From positions 1-62,177 of the forward strand of contig JAFRIW010000048.1 of NCBI GenBank assembly GCA_017432565.1: a stretch of DNA of 62,177 bases. The letters run 5' to 3'. A model generated the notes under the pieces. It ran no database searches. It saw only the letters and a list, made by a program, of their open reading frames with translations, and was not told the DNA's origin. This DNA comes from Lachnospiraceae bacterium. Lineage in GTDB: Bacteria; Bacillota; Clostridia; Lachnospirales; Lachnospiraceae. The position numbers and the translations under genes are program-made. Below, in pieces: positions 15,065 through 24,454 of the stretch. Numbering within the stretch: position 1 is the first letter of the stretch; the number at the start of each line of letters is the position of its first letter.

Positions 15065-17971
15065 TTAAGGCGTCGCGCCTTCCGGTACCGCGGGCGGCAG
15101 AAGGGACGGGTCGACAGCCGGCGGAACAAGTGACGGATCGACAGCCGGCGGCGGAAGCTGTGTGGTGTCCACGACAATCTCCTCCGGCTGCTGTGCGGCA
15201 TTCGGATCTTCGATCAGTCCCTGCTCGATGGCAGATGCGTAAGCCGCCTGCTGAGCGCCCACCGCTTCCTGCAGGCCGGCGACAGACTGATAGTACTGCT
15301 GAGTCCAGATGGCAATGGCGTTCTCATCTCCGGACTGCTGCGCTTCCAGCAGAGCCTGCTGAACCAGTGCCACCTCCTGCGTGTGCAGAACGACCGCTTC
15401 GTCAGCCTGGCCGATCAGACTGGACAGCTGATTCTGCTGACGGCGGGCTTTTTCCTGCTTTTCGCGCTCAAGCTGTTCCTGTCCCTCCGGGGTTGCCAGG
15501 AACTCGGGCGTGTGATTACAGGTCATGCCGGCGACATCCGGATCCACGCTGGTATAAGAAACCTCCTCGGCAAACGGGCAGTCCTTATGCGCCAGTTTAC
15601 CGGTGATGGAGCAGATCCGGGCATTTTCGAGGTGGACGTGGCATTCGGTAAGAAGAGCGGGATCTGCATATTCCGTCACGGTAGAGCAGTGTCCGTTCGG
15701 GAGCTGCCCGGACAGGGAGCAGACTTTCATCTTCGTTACGGTGGAGGGCATTTCAAAATCCTTAGGCTCCTGGTTTGCGGGAATGGCCTCCATGACACGC
15801 CGCCAGATGGTCTTGGCCAGTGCAATTTCTTCCGAGGTGCGCAGCTTGGTGTTCTCGTCGTAGCCGGCCCAGACAGTTGCCGTATAATCGGGCGTGTATC
15901 CTGCAAACCACACATCGTTGTTGTCAGAGGTGGTTCCGGTTTTGCCGGCAATCGAAGTCGTCCCGAAGTTGACGGCCGTGCCGGTTCCCTTTGTGACGAC
16001 ATCCTGCATGGCACTGGTGAGCAGCCATGCGGCGCTCTCATGCAGCACACGGTGCTTCTCCCGGTCCCGGGCGGCATCGATGATCACATTTCCGTCGTGA
16101 TCCGTCACCTTGGAATAAAGCTTGGGGGCGAGGTACATACCGCCGTTGGCGATTGTTGCATAAGCAGCGTTCAGCTCGTAGTTCTTGACGCCCAGTGTCA
16201 GTCCGCCCAGCGCCATGGTCAGCTGCTTGTCACTGAAAACCTGTCCGCCGACTTCATAATTGTCGACCAGAGTTGTAATACCGAATTTCTCCAGATATTC
16301 GAATCCGAGATCGATGCCGATGTTGTTCAGGCACTTGACTGTGACGATGTTCAGGGAGCTCATGATACCCTGACGCAGCGTACAGGGACCGCGGTAGGCT
16401 TCGCCGTACCAGTTTTTGACCGGCGTGCCGTCCGGGTAATTGTAAGGCTCATCCTGGATAATTGTCGCCAGGCCCATCCCCGCCGCATCGATTGCAGGAG
16501 CATAGGTGGAGACGACTTTGAAGGTGGAGCCGGGCTGACGCATGGAAGAGTAGGCGCGGTTCAGAGTGCGGTTGGCCTCCTTGTTTCCGCGTCCGCCGAC
16601 CATTGCGACAATATAGCCGGTCGACTGATCTTCTACGGTCAGAGAGATCTGCGGCTGCGGCGTGATGCTGATAAATTCATCGTTGACCGTGCCGCCTTCT
16701 TCGGCCAGGATATGTTCTCTGTAATTTTCATAACACTCGACGGCTTCGTCATAGCTGTTGAAGATCAGCGAGAAAAGGGGATTCTGGTCCTTGTACCAGA
16801 GCTCCATCATCTCGGTGGAATAGTTGTGCAGCTCGCCGTTGTCCCACTCGGTTGTCAGCTGATAATTCAGATAATAGCCGACCCGCGCCGGATAATTGGC
16901 CGGATTGGAGGTGACTTCGTCGCAGATCTGCTGAATTTCCGGATCCTGCGTGGAATAGATGCGCAGTCCGCCGGAGAACAGCAGTGTGAAAGCCTGCTGC
17001 TCGGAATAGCCGCAGATTGTCTGCAGATCCTGCAGCAGCTGATCGGTCAGGGCGTCGACAAAATAGGAATTGATTGCATTGTCATCGGTCACCCGGTCGA
17101 CCTGACTGATCCGCGTGTAGACCAGATCCTTCAGCGCTTCCTCATAGGCGTCTTCCTCGATGTAGCCCTGTTCCAGCATATATTGGAGCACGATTTTACG
17201 GCGCTGGTCATTGGCGCCGGGATGGGTGATCGGATCATATTTGGTGGGGTTCTGGGTGATGCCGGCGATGACGGCGCACTCGGACAGATTCAGCTTGCTG
17301 ACATCCTTTCCGAAATAACGAAGCGAGGCGGCCTGCACGCCCAGCGTGTTGTGACCCAGGTTGATGGTGTTGAGATAATTGATGAGAATCTCATCCTTGG
17401 TCATGCTTTTTTCCAGCTCGATCGCGAGATACCATTCCTGAACCTTGCGGCGGATCGATTCCTGGAAGGATTCATTGGTCCAACCGATAAAGACGCTGTT
17501 CTTTAACAGCTGCTGGGTGATCGTGGAAGCACCCTGATCGAAATTGCCCTCGGAAAGCCCCCGGAAGCCGGCACGGATAATACCGTAGATATCGATTCCG
17601 TGATGCTCGTAAAAACGCTCGTCCTCAATCGCGACAAAAGCGTGCTGAAGATTCTCCGGCACCTGTGAGAGGGCGACGGGGATCCGGTTCGCGTCCGTGG
17701 AGACCAGTTTTGCTGTCTGGTGACCCTTCGTGTCGTAGACGAAGGTGGAATATCCGCTCGGCGTGACATTAATAGTGCTGATGTCCGGCGCGGAGGCGAG
17801 AACCCCCTGAAAGACGCCGACACCAAAGTGGACCGCAAGGGAAATCACGCCCATGACCGCGACGATGATCAGTGCGAATACGATGATATTCAGTTTGTGG
17901 AAACGCCGCTCCGCCTTGGAAGAAAGAACGCGGTCCAGACGTTTCAGTCCGTATTTTCCGTAATTATTCAT
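15065..17971 (-). CDS. Class A penicillin-binding protein (PBP1A family)
   Basis: This bifunctional enzyme polymerises and cross-links peptidoglycan at the outer membrane face. It is about 968 residues: a cytoplasmic tail, one membrane segment (28-50), then a glycosyltransferase 51 domain with catalytic Glu116 in AIEDERFYEHHG and GASTITQQLLKN. The transpeptidase has Ser482 in GSTFK, SLN in SSLNIVT and Lys677 in GKTGTT. The C-terminal 130 residues are Gln/Ala-rich, then Pro-rich. ATG 17971 is chosen; 34 further upstream codons are open but lack a membrane-protein start. An extended -10 on the minus strand (TGATATAAT, 18085-18077) lies about 105 bases upstream. Confidence 0.93.
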   Translation of the reverse strand: MNNYGKYGLKRLDRVLSSKAERRFHKLNIIVFALIIVAVMGVISLAVHFGVGVFQGVLASAPDISTINVTPSGYSTFVYDTKGHQTAKLVSTDANRIPVALSQVPENLQHAFVAIEDERFYEHHGIDIYGIIRAGFRGLSEGNFDQGASTITQQLLKNSVFIGWTNESFQESIRRKVQEWYLAIELEKSMTKDEILINYLNTINLGHNTLGVQAASLRYFGKDVSKLNLSECAVIAGITQNPTKYDPITHPGANDQRRKIVLQYMLEQGYIEEDAYEEALKDLVYTRISQVDRVTDDNAINSYFVDALTDQLLQDLQTICGYSEQQAFTLLFSGGLRIYSTQDPEIQQICDEVTSNPANYPARVGYYLNYQLTTEWDNGELHNYSTEMMELWYKDQNPLFSLIFNSYDEAVECYENYREHILAEEGGTVNDEFISITPQPQISLTVEDQSTGYIVAMVGGRGNKEANRTLNRAYSSMRQPGSTFKVVSTYAPAIDAAGMGLATIIQDEPYNYPDGTPVKNWYGEAYRGPCTLRQGIMSSLNIVTVKCLNNIGIDLGFEYLEKFGITTLVDNYEVGGQVFSDKQLTMALGGLTLGVKNYELNAAYATIANGGMYLAPKLYSKVTDHDGNVIIDAARDREKHRVLHESAAWLLTSAMQDVVTKGTGTAVNFGTTSIAGKTGTTSDNNDVWFAGYTPDYTATVWAGYDENTKLRTSEEIALAKTIWRRVMEAIPANQEPKDFEMPSTVTKMKVCSLSGQLPNGHCSTVTEYADPALLTECHVHLENARICSITGKLAHKDCPFAEEVSYTSVDPDVAGMTCNHTPEFLATPEGQEQLEREKQEKARRQQNQLSSLIGQADEAVVLHTQEVALVQQALLEAQQSGDENAIAIWTQQYYQSVAGLQEAVGAQQAAYASAIEQGLIEDPNAAQQPEEIVVDTTQLPPPAVDPSLVPPAVDPSLLPPAVPEGATP

Positions 17972-18027
17972 CCTGCCATCCGATTGGAACTCCTGACCTT
18001 TACAGGTGGAGTGCAATAAGAGATTTA

Positions 18028-18036
18028 TGATATACT
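18028..18036 (+). promoter_or_regulatory. Extended -10 promoter of yigZ
   Basis: TGATATACT (TG 18028-18029, -10 TATACT 18031-18036) reads toward yigZ and gives a leader of about 65 bases. No good -35 is seen, as is usual for extended -10 promoters. Confidence 0.5.
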
Positions 18037-18076
18037 TATGAGCAGTCACAGCGTGATGCTCACAAAGAATCATTCT

Positions 18077-18085
18077 ATTATATCA
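18077..18085 (-). promoter_or_regulatory. Extended -10 promoter of the PBP gene
   Basis: On the minus strand TGATATAAT is a perfect extended -10. Its weak -35 (TTTCTT, 18105-18100) touches the yigZ ribosome-site region, so the two divergent transcription units overlap and may compete. Confidence 0.6.
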
Positions 18086-18108
18086 CAAGAATCAAGAGGA
18101 AGAAACGG

Positions 18109-18738
18109 ATGGGGTTTCTGGAAATCGCCCGGACCGGCAGAAGTGAAACAGAGGTGAAAAATTCCCGCTTTCTGGGGGAGGCCTGCGCAGTGCACTCCGA
18201 GGAAGAAGCGCTGCAGCGGATTGCCGGACTGAAAAAAGAACACTATGACGCACGGCATGTCTGCAGTGCCTATGTCATCCGGCGCGATGAAGGCGGGGTC
18301 CCCATTGTGCGCGCTTCCGACGACGGTGAGCCGCAGGGAACAGCCGGGCGGCCGATCCTTTCCGTGATCGAGGGAAGCGGGCTGCAGAACTGCCTGATTA
18401 CCGTTGTCCGCTACTTCGGCGGGACGCTGCTGGGCACCGGCGGACTGGTGCGGGCTTACACGCAGGCTGCGCAGGAAGCAGTGCAGGCGGCCGGACTATC
18501 CGAGATGACCCGCTGCGCAGTTCTTCTTCTGGATATGGACTACGGCCTGTACAATCCGGTGAAATATTATATCGGCGAGCAGAACCTCCGGGTGGAAGAA
18601 GAAAGCTTTGCGGAGAAGGTCAGCATCCTGCTGGTGGTCCGGGAGGAAGCGGAGGAGAAGATCCGCGCGGAACTTATGGAGCTTTCCGCCGGCCGGATCG
18701 GCATTGAAGTCTGTTCCTACGGAGACTTCGCGGTCTGA
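18109..18738 (+). CDS. yigZ: YigZ/IMPACT-family protein
   Basis: The 209-residue protein has the UPF0029 (IMPACT) N-terminal domain: SRFLGEACAVHSEEEA, HVCSAYVIRRDEG, ASDDGEPQGTAGRPIL and VVRYFGGTLLGTGGLVRAY. A small C-terminal domain follows. The eukaryotic relative modulates the GCN2 pathway; the bacterial role is unsettled but may involve nucleic acid or translation. It is divergent from the PBP gene and followed by the mgtE promoter. Confidence 0.92.
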   Translation: MGFLEIARTGRSETEVKNSRFLGEACAVHSEEEALQRIAGLKKEHYDARHVCSAYVIRRDEGGVPIVRASDDGEPQGTAGRPILSVIEGSGLQNCLITVVRYFGGTLLGTGGLVRAYTQAAQEAVQAAGLSEMTRCAVLLLDMDYGLYNPVKYYIGEQNLRVEEESFAEKVSILLVVREEAEEKIRAELMELSAGRIGIEVCSYGDFAV

Positions 18739-18747
18739 TGAAAACTG

Positions 18748-18776
18748 TTGACCCGGACCCCGATTGGCATTAAAAT
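18748..18776 (+). promoter_or_regulatory. Sigma-A promoter of mgtE
   Basis: TTGACC (18748-18753), exactly 17 bases, then TAAAAT (18771-18776). It starts ten bases after the yigZ stop and produces a long leader of about 160 bases before mgtE. Confidence 0.78.
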
Positions 18777-18859
18777 TGCAGAGCACGAAAAGAAACAGAT
18801 CAACGCAGCAGGCGGCTCCACATTTTGCGGGACGGCTTTTGGAAAGGAGGTGGTTTTGC

Positions 18860-18991
18860 ATGAAGAAATCCGGTTACAGCACGGACAATCCTCTGCCTCG
18901 AAGTCAGAGTATGCAGAATCACTGTGAAAGCGAGGGAACGCACAATGGAAGAAAAAGAGCTCGAGCTGAAGAACGAGGAGCGGCTTCTTGA
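18860..18991 (+). CDS. Candidate 43-residue leader peptide overlapping mgtE
   Basis: An ATG at 18860 follows AAAGGAGGTGG, one of the strongest ribosome sites in the window. The frame encodes 43 residues, opening MKKSGYSTDNPLPRSQ and ending in an Arg/Ala-rich tail. It overlaps the mgtE start (18945) by 47 bases in another frame. Translation of it would affect access to mgtE. Short leader ORFs regulate Mg2+ transporters in enterobacteria (mgtL), but no homology to those is claimed. It could also be a non-functional shadow with a chance ribosome site. Confidence 0.4.
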   Translation: MKKSGYSTDNPLPRSQSMQNHCESEGTHNGRKRARAEERGAAS

Positions 18992-20312
18992 CCTGCTGAA
19001 AAACAAGCAGTACACAAGACTTCGTCAGGCCTGCGCCGACATGCAGACAGCGGACGTTGCTGCAGTCATGGACGAGATGGAGGACGAGGACACGCTGAAG
19101 ATGTTCCGGGTTTTGCCCAAGAGCATTGCCGCGGACGTTTTCGCGAATCTGGATCTGGAGATCCAGCAGTATATCATCCAATCCCTGTCGGATAAAGAAG
19201 CTTCCAATATCATCGATAATCTGATGGCCGATGACGCGACGGATCTTTTAGAGGAGATGCCGGCGAACGTCGTCAAGAAGATTCTGGCCAATGCCCGCCC
19301 GGACACCCGCGCGGACATCAATCATCTGCTGCGCTATCCGGAGGATTCCGCCGGCTCGATCATGACGGTCGAGTATGTGGATCTGAAAGAGCAGATGACA
19401 GTCAGCGATGCCATCGAACGCATCCGCCGGATCGGTCTCGATTCGGAGACGGTCAATGTCTGTTACGTGCTGGACCAGCAGAGAGTGCTGGTGGGCACGG
19501 TGGCGCTGCGCACCCTTCTGATCCGGGATGAAGACGATCAGATCGGCGATATCATGCAGGAAAACGTGGTGAAAATCCGGACGAATACGGACCAGGAGGA
19601 AGCCGCGAGAATGTTCCAGAAATACGACTTCACGGTCCTTCCGGTGGTAGACCAGGAAGACCGCATGGTCGGTATTATCACCATCGATGATGTGGTCGAT
19701 ATCATCCAGGAAGAGGCGACGGAGGATATCGAAAAGATGGCCGCTATCCTGCCTTCCGACAAACCGTATTTCAGAACCGGTGTGTTCGAGACCTTCAGGA
19801 AGCGCATCCCCTGGCTTTTATTCCTCATGATTTCCGCCACCTTTACCGGCGCGATCATCACGCGCTTTGAGGATGCGCTGGCGACCTACGTGGTCCTGAC
19901 CGCCTATATTCCGATGCTGATGGACACCGGCGGAAATGCCGGATCACAGGCATCGGTCTCCGTGATCCGCGGTATCTCCCTCGGAGAAGTGGAATTCTCG
20001 GAGCTGCCCAAGGCCTTCTGGAAGGAGATCCGCGTGGCGTTTTTATGCGGCATCACACTGTCTGCCTGCAATTTCGTCAAGCTGCTCCTGGTGGACCGGA
20101 TCGCACTTCCGGTCGCTGCGGTGGTCTGCATCACCCTGGTCTTTGTCGTCCTGATCGCCAAGGTGATCGGCTGCTGCCTGCCGCTTCTCGCGGACCGGAT
20201 CGGCTTTGACCCGGCCGTCATGGCGTCGCCGTTTATCACGACGATCGTTGACGCCATTTCGCTGACGGTCTATTTTATGATAGCGACACAGCTCCTGCAT
20301 ATCGCTGTATAG
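18945..20312 (+). CDS. mgtE: Magnesium transporter MgtE
   Basis: The 455-residue protein is a Mg2+ channel-type transporter. It has an N-terminal superhelical domain (LLDLLKNKQYTRLRQACADM to about residue 130), then two CBS domains (about 130-255, with EYVDLKEQMTVSDAIERIRR and FTVLPVVDQEDRMVGIITIDDV), then a connecting helix. Five membrane segments follow from about 280 (MLMDTGGNAGSQASVSVIRG, the conserved pore motif). CBS and N domains sense internal Mg2+ and close the pore. ATG 18945 after GAGGGAACG fits the family start; GTG 18924 is an in-frame alternative. Confidence 0.94.
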   Translation: MEEKELELKNEERLLDLLKNKQYTRLRQACADMQTADVAAVMDEMEDEDTLKMFRVLPKSIAADVFANLDLEIQQYIIQSLSDKEASNIIDNLMADDATDLLEEMPANVVKKILANARPDTRADINHLLRYPEDSAGSIMTVEYVDLKEQMTVSDAIERIRRIGLDSETVNVCYVLDQQRVLVGTVALRTLLIRDEDDQIGDIMQENVVKIRTNTDQEEAARMFQKYDFTVLPVVDQEDRMVGIITIDDVVDIIQEEATEDIEKMAAILPSDKPYFRTGVFETFRKRIPWLLFLMISATFTGAIITRFEDALATYVVLTAYIPMLMDTGGNAGSQASVSVIRGISLGEVEFSELPKAFWKEIRVAFLCGITLSACNFVKLLLVDRIALPVAAVVCITLVFVVLIAKVIGCCLPLLADRIGFDPAVMASPFITTIVDAISLTVYFMIATQLLHIAV

Positions 20313-20359
20313 GCGGAGCCAGGTTTAACGATACTCAGTAATTTCTTAAGGAAGCATGT

Positions 20360-22207
20360 ATGAATCAGAAAAGAGAAGATGTACGTAACGTAGCGATTAT
20401 TGCCCACGTCGATCACGGTAAAACCACCCTGGTGGACGGACTGCTCCGGCAGAGCGGGATCTTCCGCGCAAACCAGGAGGTCATGGACCGCGTCATGGAT
20501 TCCAATGACCTGGAGCGGGAGCGCGGCATCACGATCCTGTCGAAGAACACGGCCGTCTATTACAACGGAACCAAAATCAATATCATCGACACACCCGGTC
20601 ACGCCGATTTCGGCGGCGAGGTGGAGCGTGTCCTCAAGATGGTCAACGGTGTCATCCTGGTGGTGGATGCCTTTGAGGGACCGATGCCCCAGACCCGTTT
20701 CGTTCTGTCCAAGGCGATGGAGCTGGGCCTGCCTGTCATTGTCTGCATCAACAAAATCGACCGCCCCGGCGCGCGTCCGACACAGGTGATCGACGAAGTG
20801 CTGGAGCTGCTCATGGACCTGGGTGCGAACGACGAGCAGCTGGACTGCCCGTTTGTATATGCCTCGGCAAAATCCGGCATTGCCACGCTGGATCTGGGCA
20901 GCCCGGGCGTCTCCATGAAGCCGCTTTTTGAGACGATTATCGATTACATTCCGGCGCCCGAGGGCGATCCGGAGGCGGGGACACAGGTTCTGATCAGCAC
21001 CATCGATTATAACGAATATGTGGGCCGGATCGGCGTCGGAAAAGTCGACAACGGCGTCATCCGTGTCGGCCAGGAGGCGGTGATCGTCAATCACCATGAC
21101 CCGGAAAAACGGCGCAAGGTCAAGGTGTCCAAGCTTTATGAGTTTGAGGGACTTGGCAAGGTAGAAGTCCAGGAGGCTCAGATCGGTTCAATCGTTGCCA
21201 TTTCCGGCATCGATGATCTGCATATCGGCGATACCCTGTGCGCACCCGATGCCGTGCAGGCGATTCCTTTCCAGAAGATCTCGGAGCCGACGATCTCCAT
21301 GACCTTTAATGTCAACGACTCTCCGCTGGCCGGCAAAGACGGAAAGTACGTCACGAGCCGTCACCTGCGCGACCGTCTGTACAGAGAACTGAACACGGAT
21401 GTCTCTCTGCGCGTGGAGGACACGGACTCCACGGATTCCTTCAAAGTGTCCGGCCGCGGCGAACTGCATCTGTCCGTTCTGATCGAGACGATGCGCCGCG
21501 AGGGATACGAATTTGCCGTCAGCAAGGCGGAAGTGATTTACCGGAAGGATGAAAACGGAAAGCTCCTCGAGCCGATGGAGCAGTGCCTCATCGATGTCCC
21601 GGAGGAATTCGCCGGCAATGTCATCCAGAAGCTGGGAGAGAGAAAAGGCGAGCTGGTTAACATGGGCGCCGCCAACGGCGGGTACACGCGCCTGGAATTT
21701 TCGATTCCTTCCAGAGGCCTGATCGGTTATCGCGGAGATTTCATGACCGACACCAAAGGCAACGGAATCATGAATACGATTTTTACCGGCTATGCGCCTT
21801 TCAAGGGAGAAATAAACTACCGCAAGACCGGCTCTCTGATCGCGTTCGAGACCGGAACCGCCGTGACCTACGGCCTGTTCAATGCCCAGGAGAGAGGCGA
21901 TCTGTTCATCGGCCCCGGCGAAGAAGTCTACTCCGGCATGATTGTCGGAACCAGTGCAAAATCCGAAGATATCGAGGTGAACGTCTGCAAGATGAAGCAC
22001 TTGACCAACACCCGCGCGTCCGGCTCGGACGACGCGCTGCGCCTGGTGCCGCCGCGGATCATGTCCCTCGAACAGTGCATCGAATTTATTGATTCGGATG
22101 AGCTTCTGGAAGTGACACCGAACCACCTGCGGATCCGCAAGAAAATCCTGGATCCCACGCTGCGGAAGCGGGCAAAATTCAGCGAAAAGGCCAAGATGGA
22201 AGGATAA
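20360..22207 (+). CDS. typA: Ribosome-associated GTPase TypA/BipA
   Basis: This 615-residue translational GTPase helps ribosome assembly and stress or cold adaptation. The G domain has [15 protein letters not shown] (G1), [12 protein letters not shown] (G2), [15 protein letters not shown] (G3) and [10 protein letters not shown] (G4). The C-terminal domains include the family-specific [20 protein letters not shown] and [16 protein letters not shown]. It starts after AAGGAAGC and is followed by a strong terminator, so it is probably a single-gene unit. Confidence 0.96.
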   Translation: MNQKREDVRNVAIIAHVDHGKTTLVDGLLRQSGIFRANQEVMDRVMDSNDLERERGITILSKNTAVYYNGTKINIIDTPGHADFGGEVERVLKMVNGVILVVDAFEGPMPQTRFVLSKAMELGLPVIVCINKIDRPGARPTQVIDEVLELLMDLGANDEQLDCPFVYASAKSGIATLDLGSPGVSMKPLFETIIDYIPAPEGDPEAGTQVLISTIDYNEYVGRIGVGKVDNGVIRVGQEAVIVNHHDPEKRRKVKVSKLYEFEGLGKVEVQEAQIGSIVAISGIDDLHIGDTLCAPDAVQAIPFQKISEPTISMTFNVNDSPLAGKDGKYVTSRHLRDRLYRELNTDVSLRVEDTDSTDSFKVSGRGELHLSVLIETMRREGYEFAVSKAEVIYRKDENGKLLEPMEQCLIDVPEEFAGNVIQKLGERKGELVNMGAANGGYTRLEFSIPSRGLIGYRGDFMTDTKGNGIMNTIFTGYAPFKGEINYRKTGSLIAFETGTAVTYGLFNAQERGDLFIGPGEEVYSGMIVGTSAKSEDIEVNVCKMKHLTNTRASGSDDALRLVPPRIMSLEQCIEFIDSDELLEVTPNHLRIRKKILDPTLRKRAKFSEKAKMEG

Positions 22208-22235
22208 AAACAGACAGCGGAAAAGCTTTCTTCCG

Positions 22236-22267
22236 ATCACCGTCCCGTCCGGGGACGGTGATTTTTT
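22236..22267 (+). terminator. Intrinsic terminator after typA
   Basis: ATCACCGTCCC (22236-22246) pairs with GGGACGGTGAT (22252-22262) around a five-base loop, followed by six Ts. It isolates typA from the pyrH operon. Confidence 0.9.
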
Positions 22268-22291
22268 ATGCTACCCCCGGCGTGGCATATA

Positions 22292-22300
22292 TGGTATCAT
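22292..22300 (+). promoter_or_regulatory. Possible extended -10 promoter of the pyrH operon
   Basis: TGGTATCAT (-10 TATCAT at 22295-22300) stands between the typA terminator and pyrH. No clear -35 is present. It is the best promoter candidate for the long pyrH to polC run. Confidence 0.45.
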
Positions 22301-22380
22301 GATACATGGCCGGAACAACATGTATGGACAGGATCAGAACAGGAAAACAGAAAGATTTCCGGCGGAGAGGAAACGGGGAT

Positions 22381-23079
22381 ATGAGCAGACTGGTACTGAA
22401 GCTCTCCGGAGAAGCACTTGCGGGGGAGAAGAAAAGAGGTTTTGACCTGGAGACGGTCCGGATGGTCGCGCGTCAGGTGAAGACGCTGGCGGACCGCGGC
22501 GATGAGATCGGCATCGTCATCGGCGGCGGAAATTTCTGGAGAGGCCGCACAGGCAATGAGATCGACCGGGTGAAATCGGATCAGATCGGCATGCTGGCGA
22601 CGGTGATGAACTGCATCTATGTCTCGGAGGTCTTCCGGACGGAAGGAATGCAGACAGAGGTTCTGACTCCCTTTGCGGTCGGCTCCTTCACGAAGCTGTT
22701 TTCGAAGGATCTCGCAAATGAGTGCTTCGCGCAGAAGAAGGTCGTCTTCTTCGCGGGCGGCACCGGCAATCCGTATTTCTCGACGGACACCGGCGTGGTG
22801 CTCCGGGCGGTGGAAATCGACGCCGAGGCCATTCTGATGGCGAAGAACGTCGACGGCATTTATGACAGCGATCCCGCGGTCAACCCGGACGCGAAGCGCT
22901 ATGACATTCTGCCGATCCAGGATGTGATCGATCAGAATCTGCAGGCTGTCGACATGACCGCCTCGATTATGGCAAGAGACAATCATATGCCGATGCGCGT
23001 CTTTTCTCTCCTCGAAGAGGACGGGATTGTAAAGGCGGCAGACGGTGATTTTAACGGAACAGTGATTACAGTGGACTGA
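22381..23079 (+). CDS. pyrH: UMP kinase
   Basis: PyrH phosphorylates UMP to UDP for pyrimidine nucleotide supply. From ATG 22381 it is 232 residues: LVLKLSGEALAGEKKRGFD at the start, the nucleotide-binding VIGGGNFWRGR, FAGGTGNPYFSTDT and TASIMARDNHMP near the end. GGAGAGG upstream supports this start over an upstream frame extension. It heads the conserved pyrH-frr-uppS-cdsA run; rpsB and tsf, usually just before it, are absent here. Confidence 0.95.
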   Translation: MSRLVLKLSGEALAGEKKRGFDLETVRMVARQVKTLADRGDEIGIVIGGGNFWRGRTGNEIDRVKSDQIGMLATVMNCIYVSEVFRTEGMQTEVLTPFAVGSFTKLFSKDLANECFAQKKVVFFAGGTGNPYFSTDTGVVLRAVEIDAEAILMAKNVDGIYDSDPAVNPDAKRYDILPIQDVIDQNLQAVDMTASIMARDNHMPMRVFSLLEEDGIVKAADGDFNGTVITVD

Positions 23080-23124
23080 CCGGAACGGGACACGGCGGTT
23101 TCCGGCAGAAAGGGGTAAACAAAG

Positions 23125-23679
23125 ATGAATGAAAGAATCAAACCGTATGAGGAGAAGATGAACAAGACCATTGAGATCCTTGAGCAGGATCTGCAGGGCA
23201 TCCGCGCCGGCCGCGCCAATCCGCACGTGCTGGACAAAATCCGCGTGGATTACTACGGGACACCCACACCGATTCAGGGTGTCGGCAATATCTCGATTCC
23301 CGAGGCCAGAATCATTCAGATCACACCCTGGGACAAGAAGCTTCTGCGCGATATCGAGCGCGCGATCAACATGAGCGACATCGGCATCAACCCGACCAAC
23401 GACGGACAGGTAATCCGCCTGGTCTTCCCGGAGCTGACCGAGGAGAGACGTAAGGAGCTCGCCAAGGAAGTCAAGAAGATGGGCGAGGAAGCGAAGGTTT
23501 CCATGCGCAATATCCGCCGCGCCGGCACCGACGAAGTCAAGAAGCTGAAGAAGGCTTCCGAGATCTCCGAGGACGTCGCAGCCGATCTGGAAGATGAGCT
23601 TCAGAAGCTGATCGACAAAAAGGGCAAGGAAGTGGATCAGCTCATCGAAGCAAAGCAGAAGGAGATCATGACGGTTTGA
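23125..23679 (+). CDS. frr: Ribosome recycling factor
   Basis: RRF splits post-termination ribosomes with EF-G. The 184-residue protein has the standard length and motifs: LQGIRAGRANPHVLDKIRVDYYG, PIQGVGNISIPEAR, ITPWDKKLLRDIERAI and VSMRNIRRAG. The start follows AAAGGGGTAA. Its stop overlaps the uppS start. Confidence 0.96.
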   Translation: MNERIKPYEEKMNKTIEILEQDLQGIRAGRANPHVLDKIRVDYYGTPTPIQGVGNISIPEARIIQITPWDKKLLRDIERAINMSDIGINPTNDGQVIRLVFPELTEERRKELAKEVKKMGEEAKVSMRNIRRAGTDEVKKLKKASEISEDVAADLEDELQKLIDKKGKEVDQLIEAKQKEIMTV

Positions 23680-24440
23680 GTACAGAATATAAAATCCCGC
23701 AGCACGTTGCCATCATCATGGATGGCAACGGCCGCTGGGCCAGGCGCAGGGGACTGCCCCGTACCATGGGACATGCCCAGGGTGCAAAGGTTGTGGAGCA
23801 GATTCTGGAGGATGCGGATCACATGGGGATCCGCTATCTGACTGTTTACGCTTTTTCCACCGAGAACTGGACGCGTCCGGACAGTGAAGTGAAGTCCCTG
23901 ATGAATCTTCTGCGGACCTACATGAAGACCTCACTGGTCAAGTGCGCGAAAAACAACGTCTCCATCCGTGTCATCGGCGACCGGACCATGCTGGATCAGG
24001 ATCTGCAGGACTCCATCACACATCTGGAGAATGAGACCCGGAAGAATACCGGCATTCATTTCCAGATCGCGATCAACTACGGGGGCCGGGACGAAATTGT
24101 CCGCGCGGCGAAAAAAGCGGCACTGAAGGCCTATGACGCCGCGGCGGCCTCAGGCGAGAGCAGCAGGGCACATTTTGAAGAAGTTCTGCAGGAGTGCATG
24201 AGCATTGAAGGCCTGAACGACCAGCTCGATACGGCGGGACTGCCGGATCCGGATCTGCTGATCCGGACCTGCGGGGAAGAGCGCATTTCCAATTTCCTGC
24301 TCTGGCAGATCGCCTACTCGGAGCTGTATTTCACCGATGCGGCGTGGCCGGACTTCACGAAAGAGGAACTGGAGAAGGCGATCGAAGCGTATAACCACAG
24401 AGACCGTAAGTACGGCGGCCTGAAGAAAGAAGCACAGTAA
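23676..24440 (+). CDS. uppS: Undecaprenyl diphosphate synthase
   Basis: UppS makes the C55 lipid carrier for peptidoglycan and surface glycans. The 254-residue cis-prenyltransferase has the pyrophosphate site MDGNGRWARRRGLPRTMGH, TVYAFSTENWTRP, INYGGRDEI and DLLIRTCGEERISNFLLWQ. The start is TTG 23676, overlapping the frr stop by four bases with AAGGAGA upstream. The first ATG (23718) lies inside the catalytic motif and is too late. Overlap suggests translational coupling. Confidence 0.95.
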   Translation: MSTEYKIPQHVAIIMDGNGRWARRRGLPRTMGHAQGAKVVEQILEDADHMGIRYLTVYAFSTENWTRPDSEVKSLMNLLRTYMKTSLVKCAKNNVSIRVIGDRTMLDQDLQDSITHLENETRKNTGIHFQIAINYGGRDEIVRAAKKAALKAYDAAAASGESSRAHFEEVLQECMSIEGLNDQLDTAGLPDPDLLIRTCGEERISNFLLWQIAYSELYFTDAAWPDFTKEELEKAIEAYNHRDRKYGGLKKEAQ

Positions 24441-24454
24441 TTGATGAGGGCTTT

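Noticed and set aside
15383..17506. Open frame of 707 codons on the plus strand, antisense to the PBP gene
   Set aside because: It mirrors the GC-rich third positions of the PBP gene, has no known motif and no ribosome site. The minus-strand PBP has all catalytic motifs.
18739..18944. M-box magnesium riboswitch before mgtE
   Set aside because: I looked for the conserved M-box segments and did not see them. The leader ORF explains part of the stretch better; an Infernal scan would decide.
21188..22240. Antisense frame opposite typA
   Set aside because: It covers the conserved GTPase gene in reverse and has no start signal or domain.
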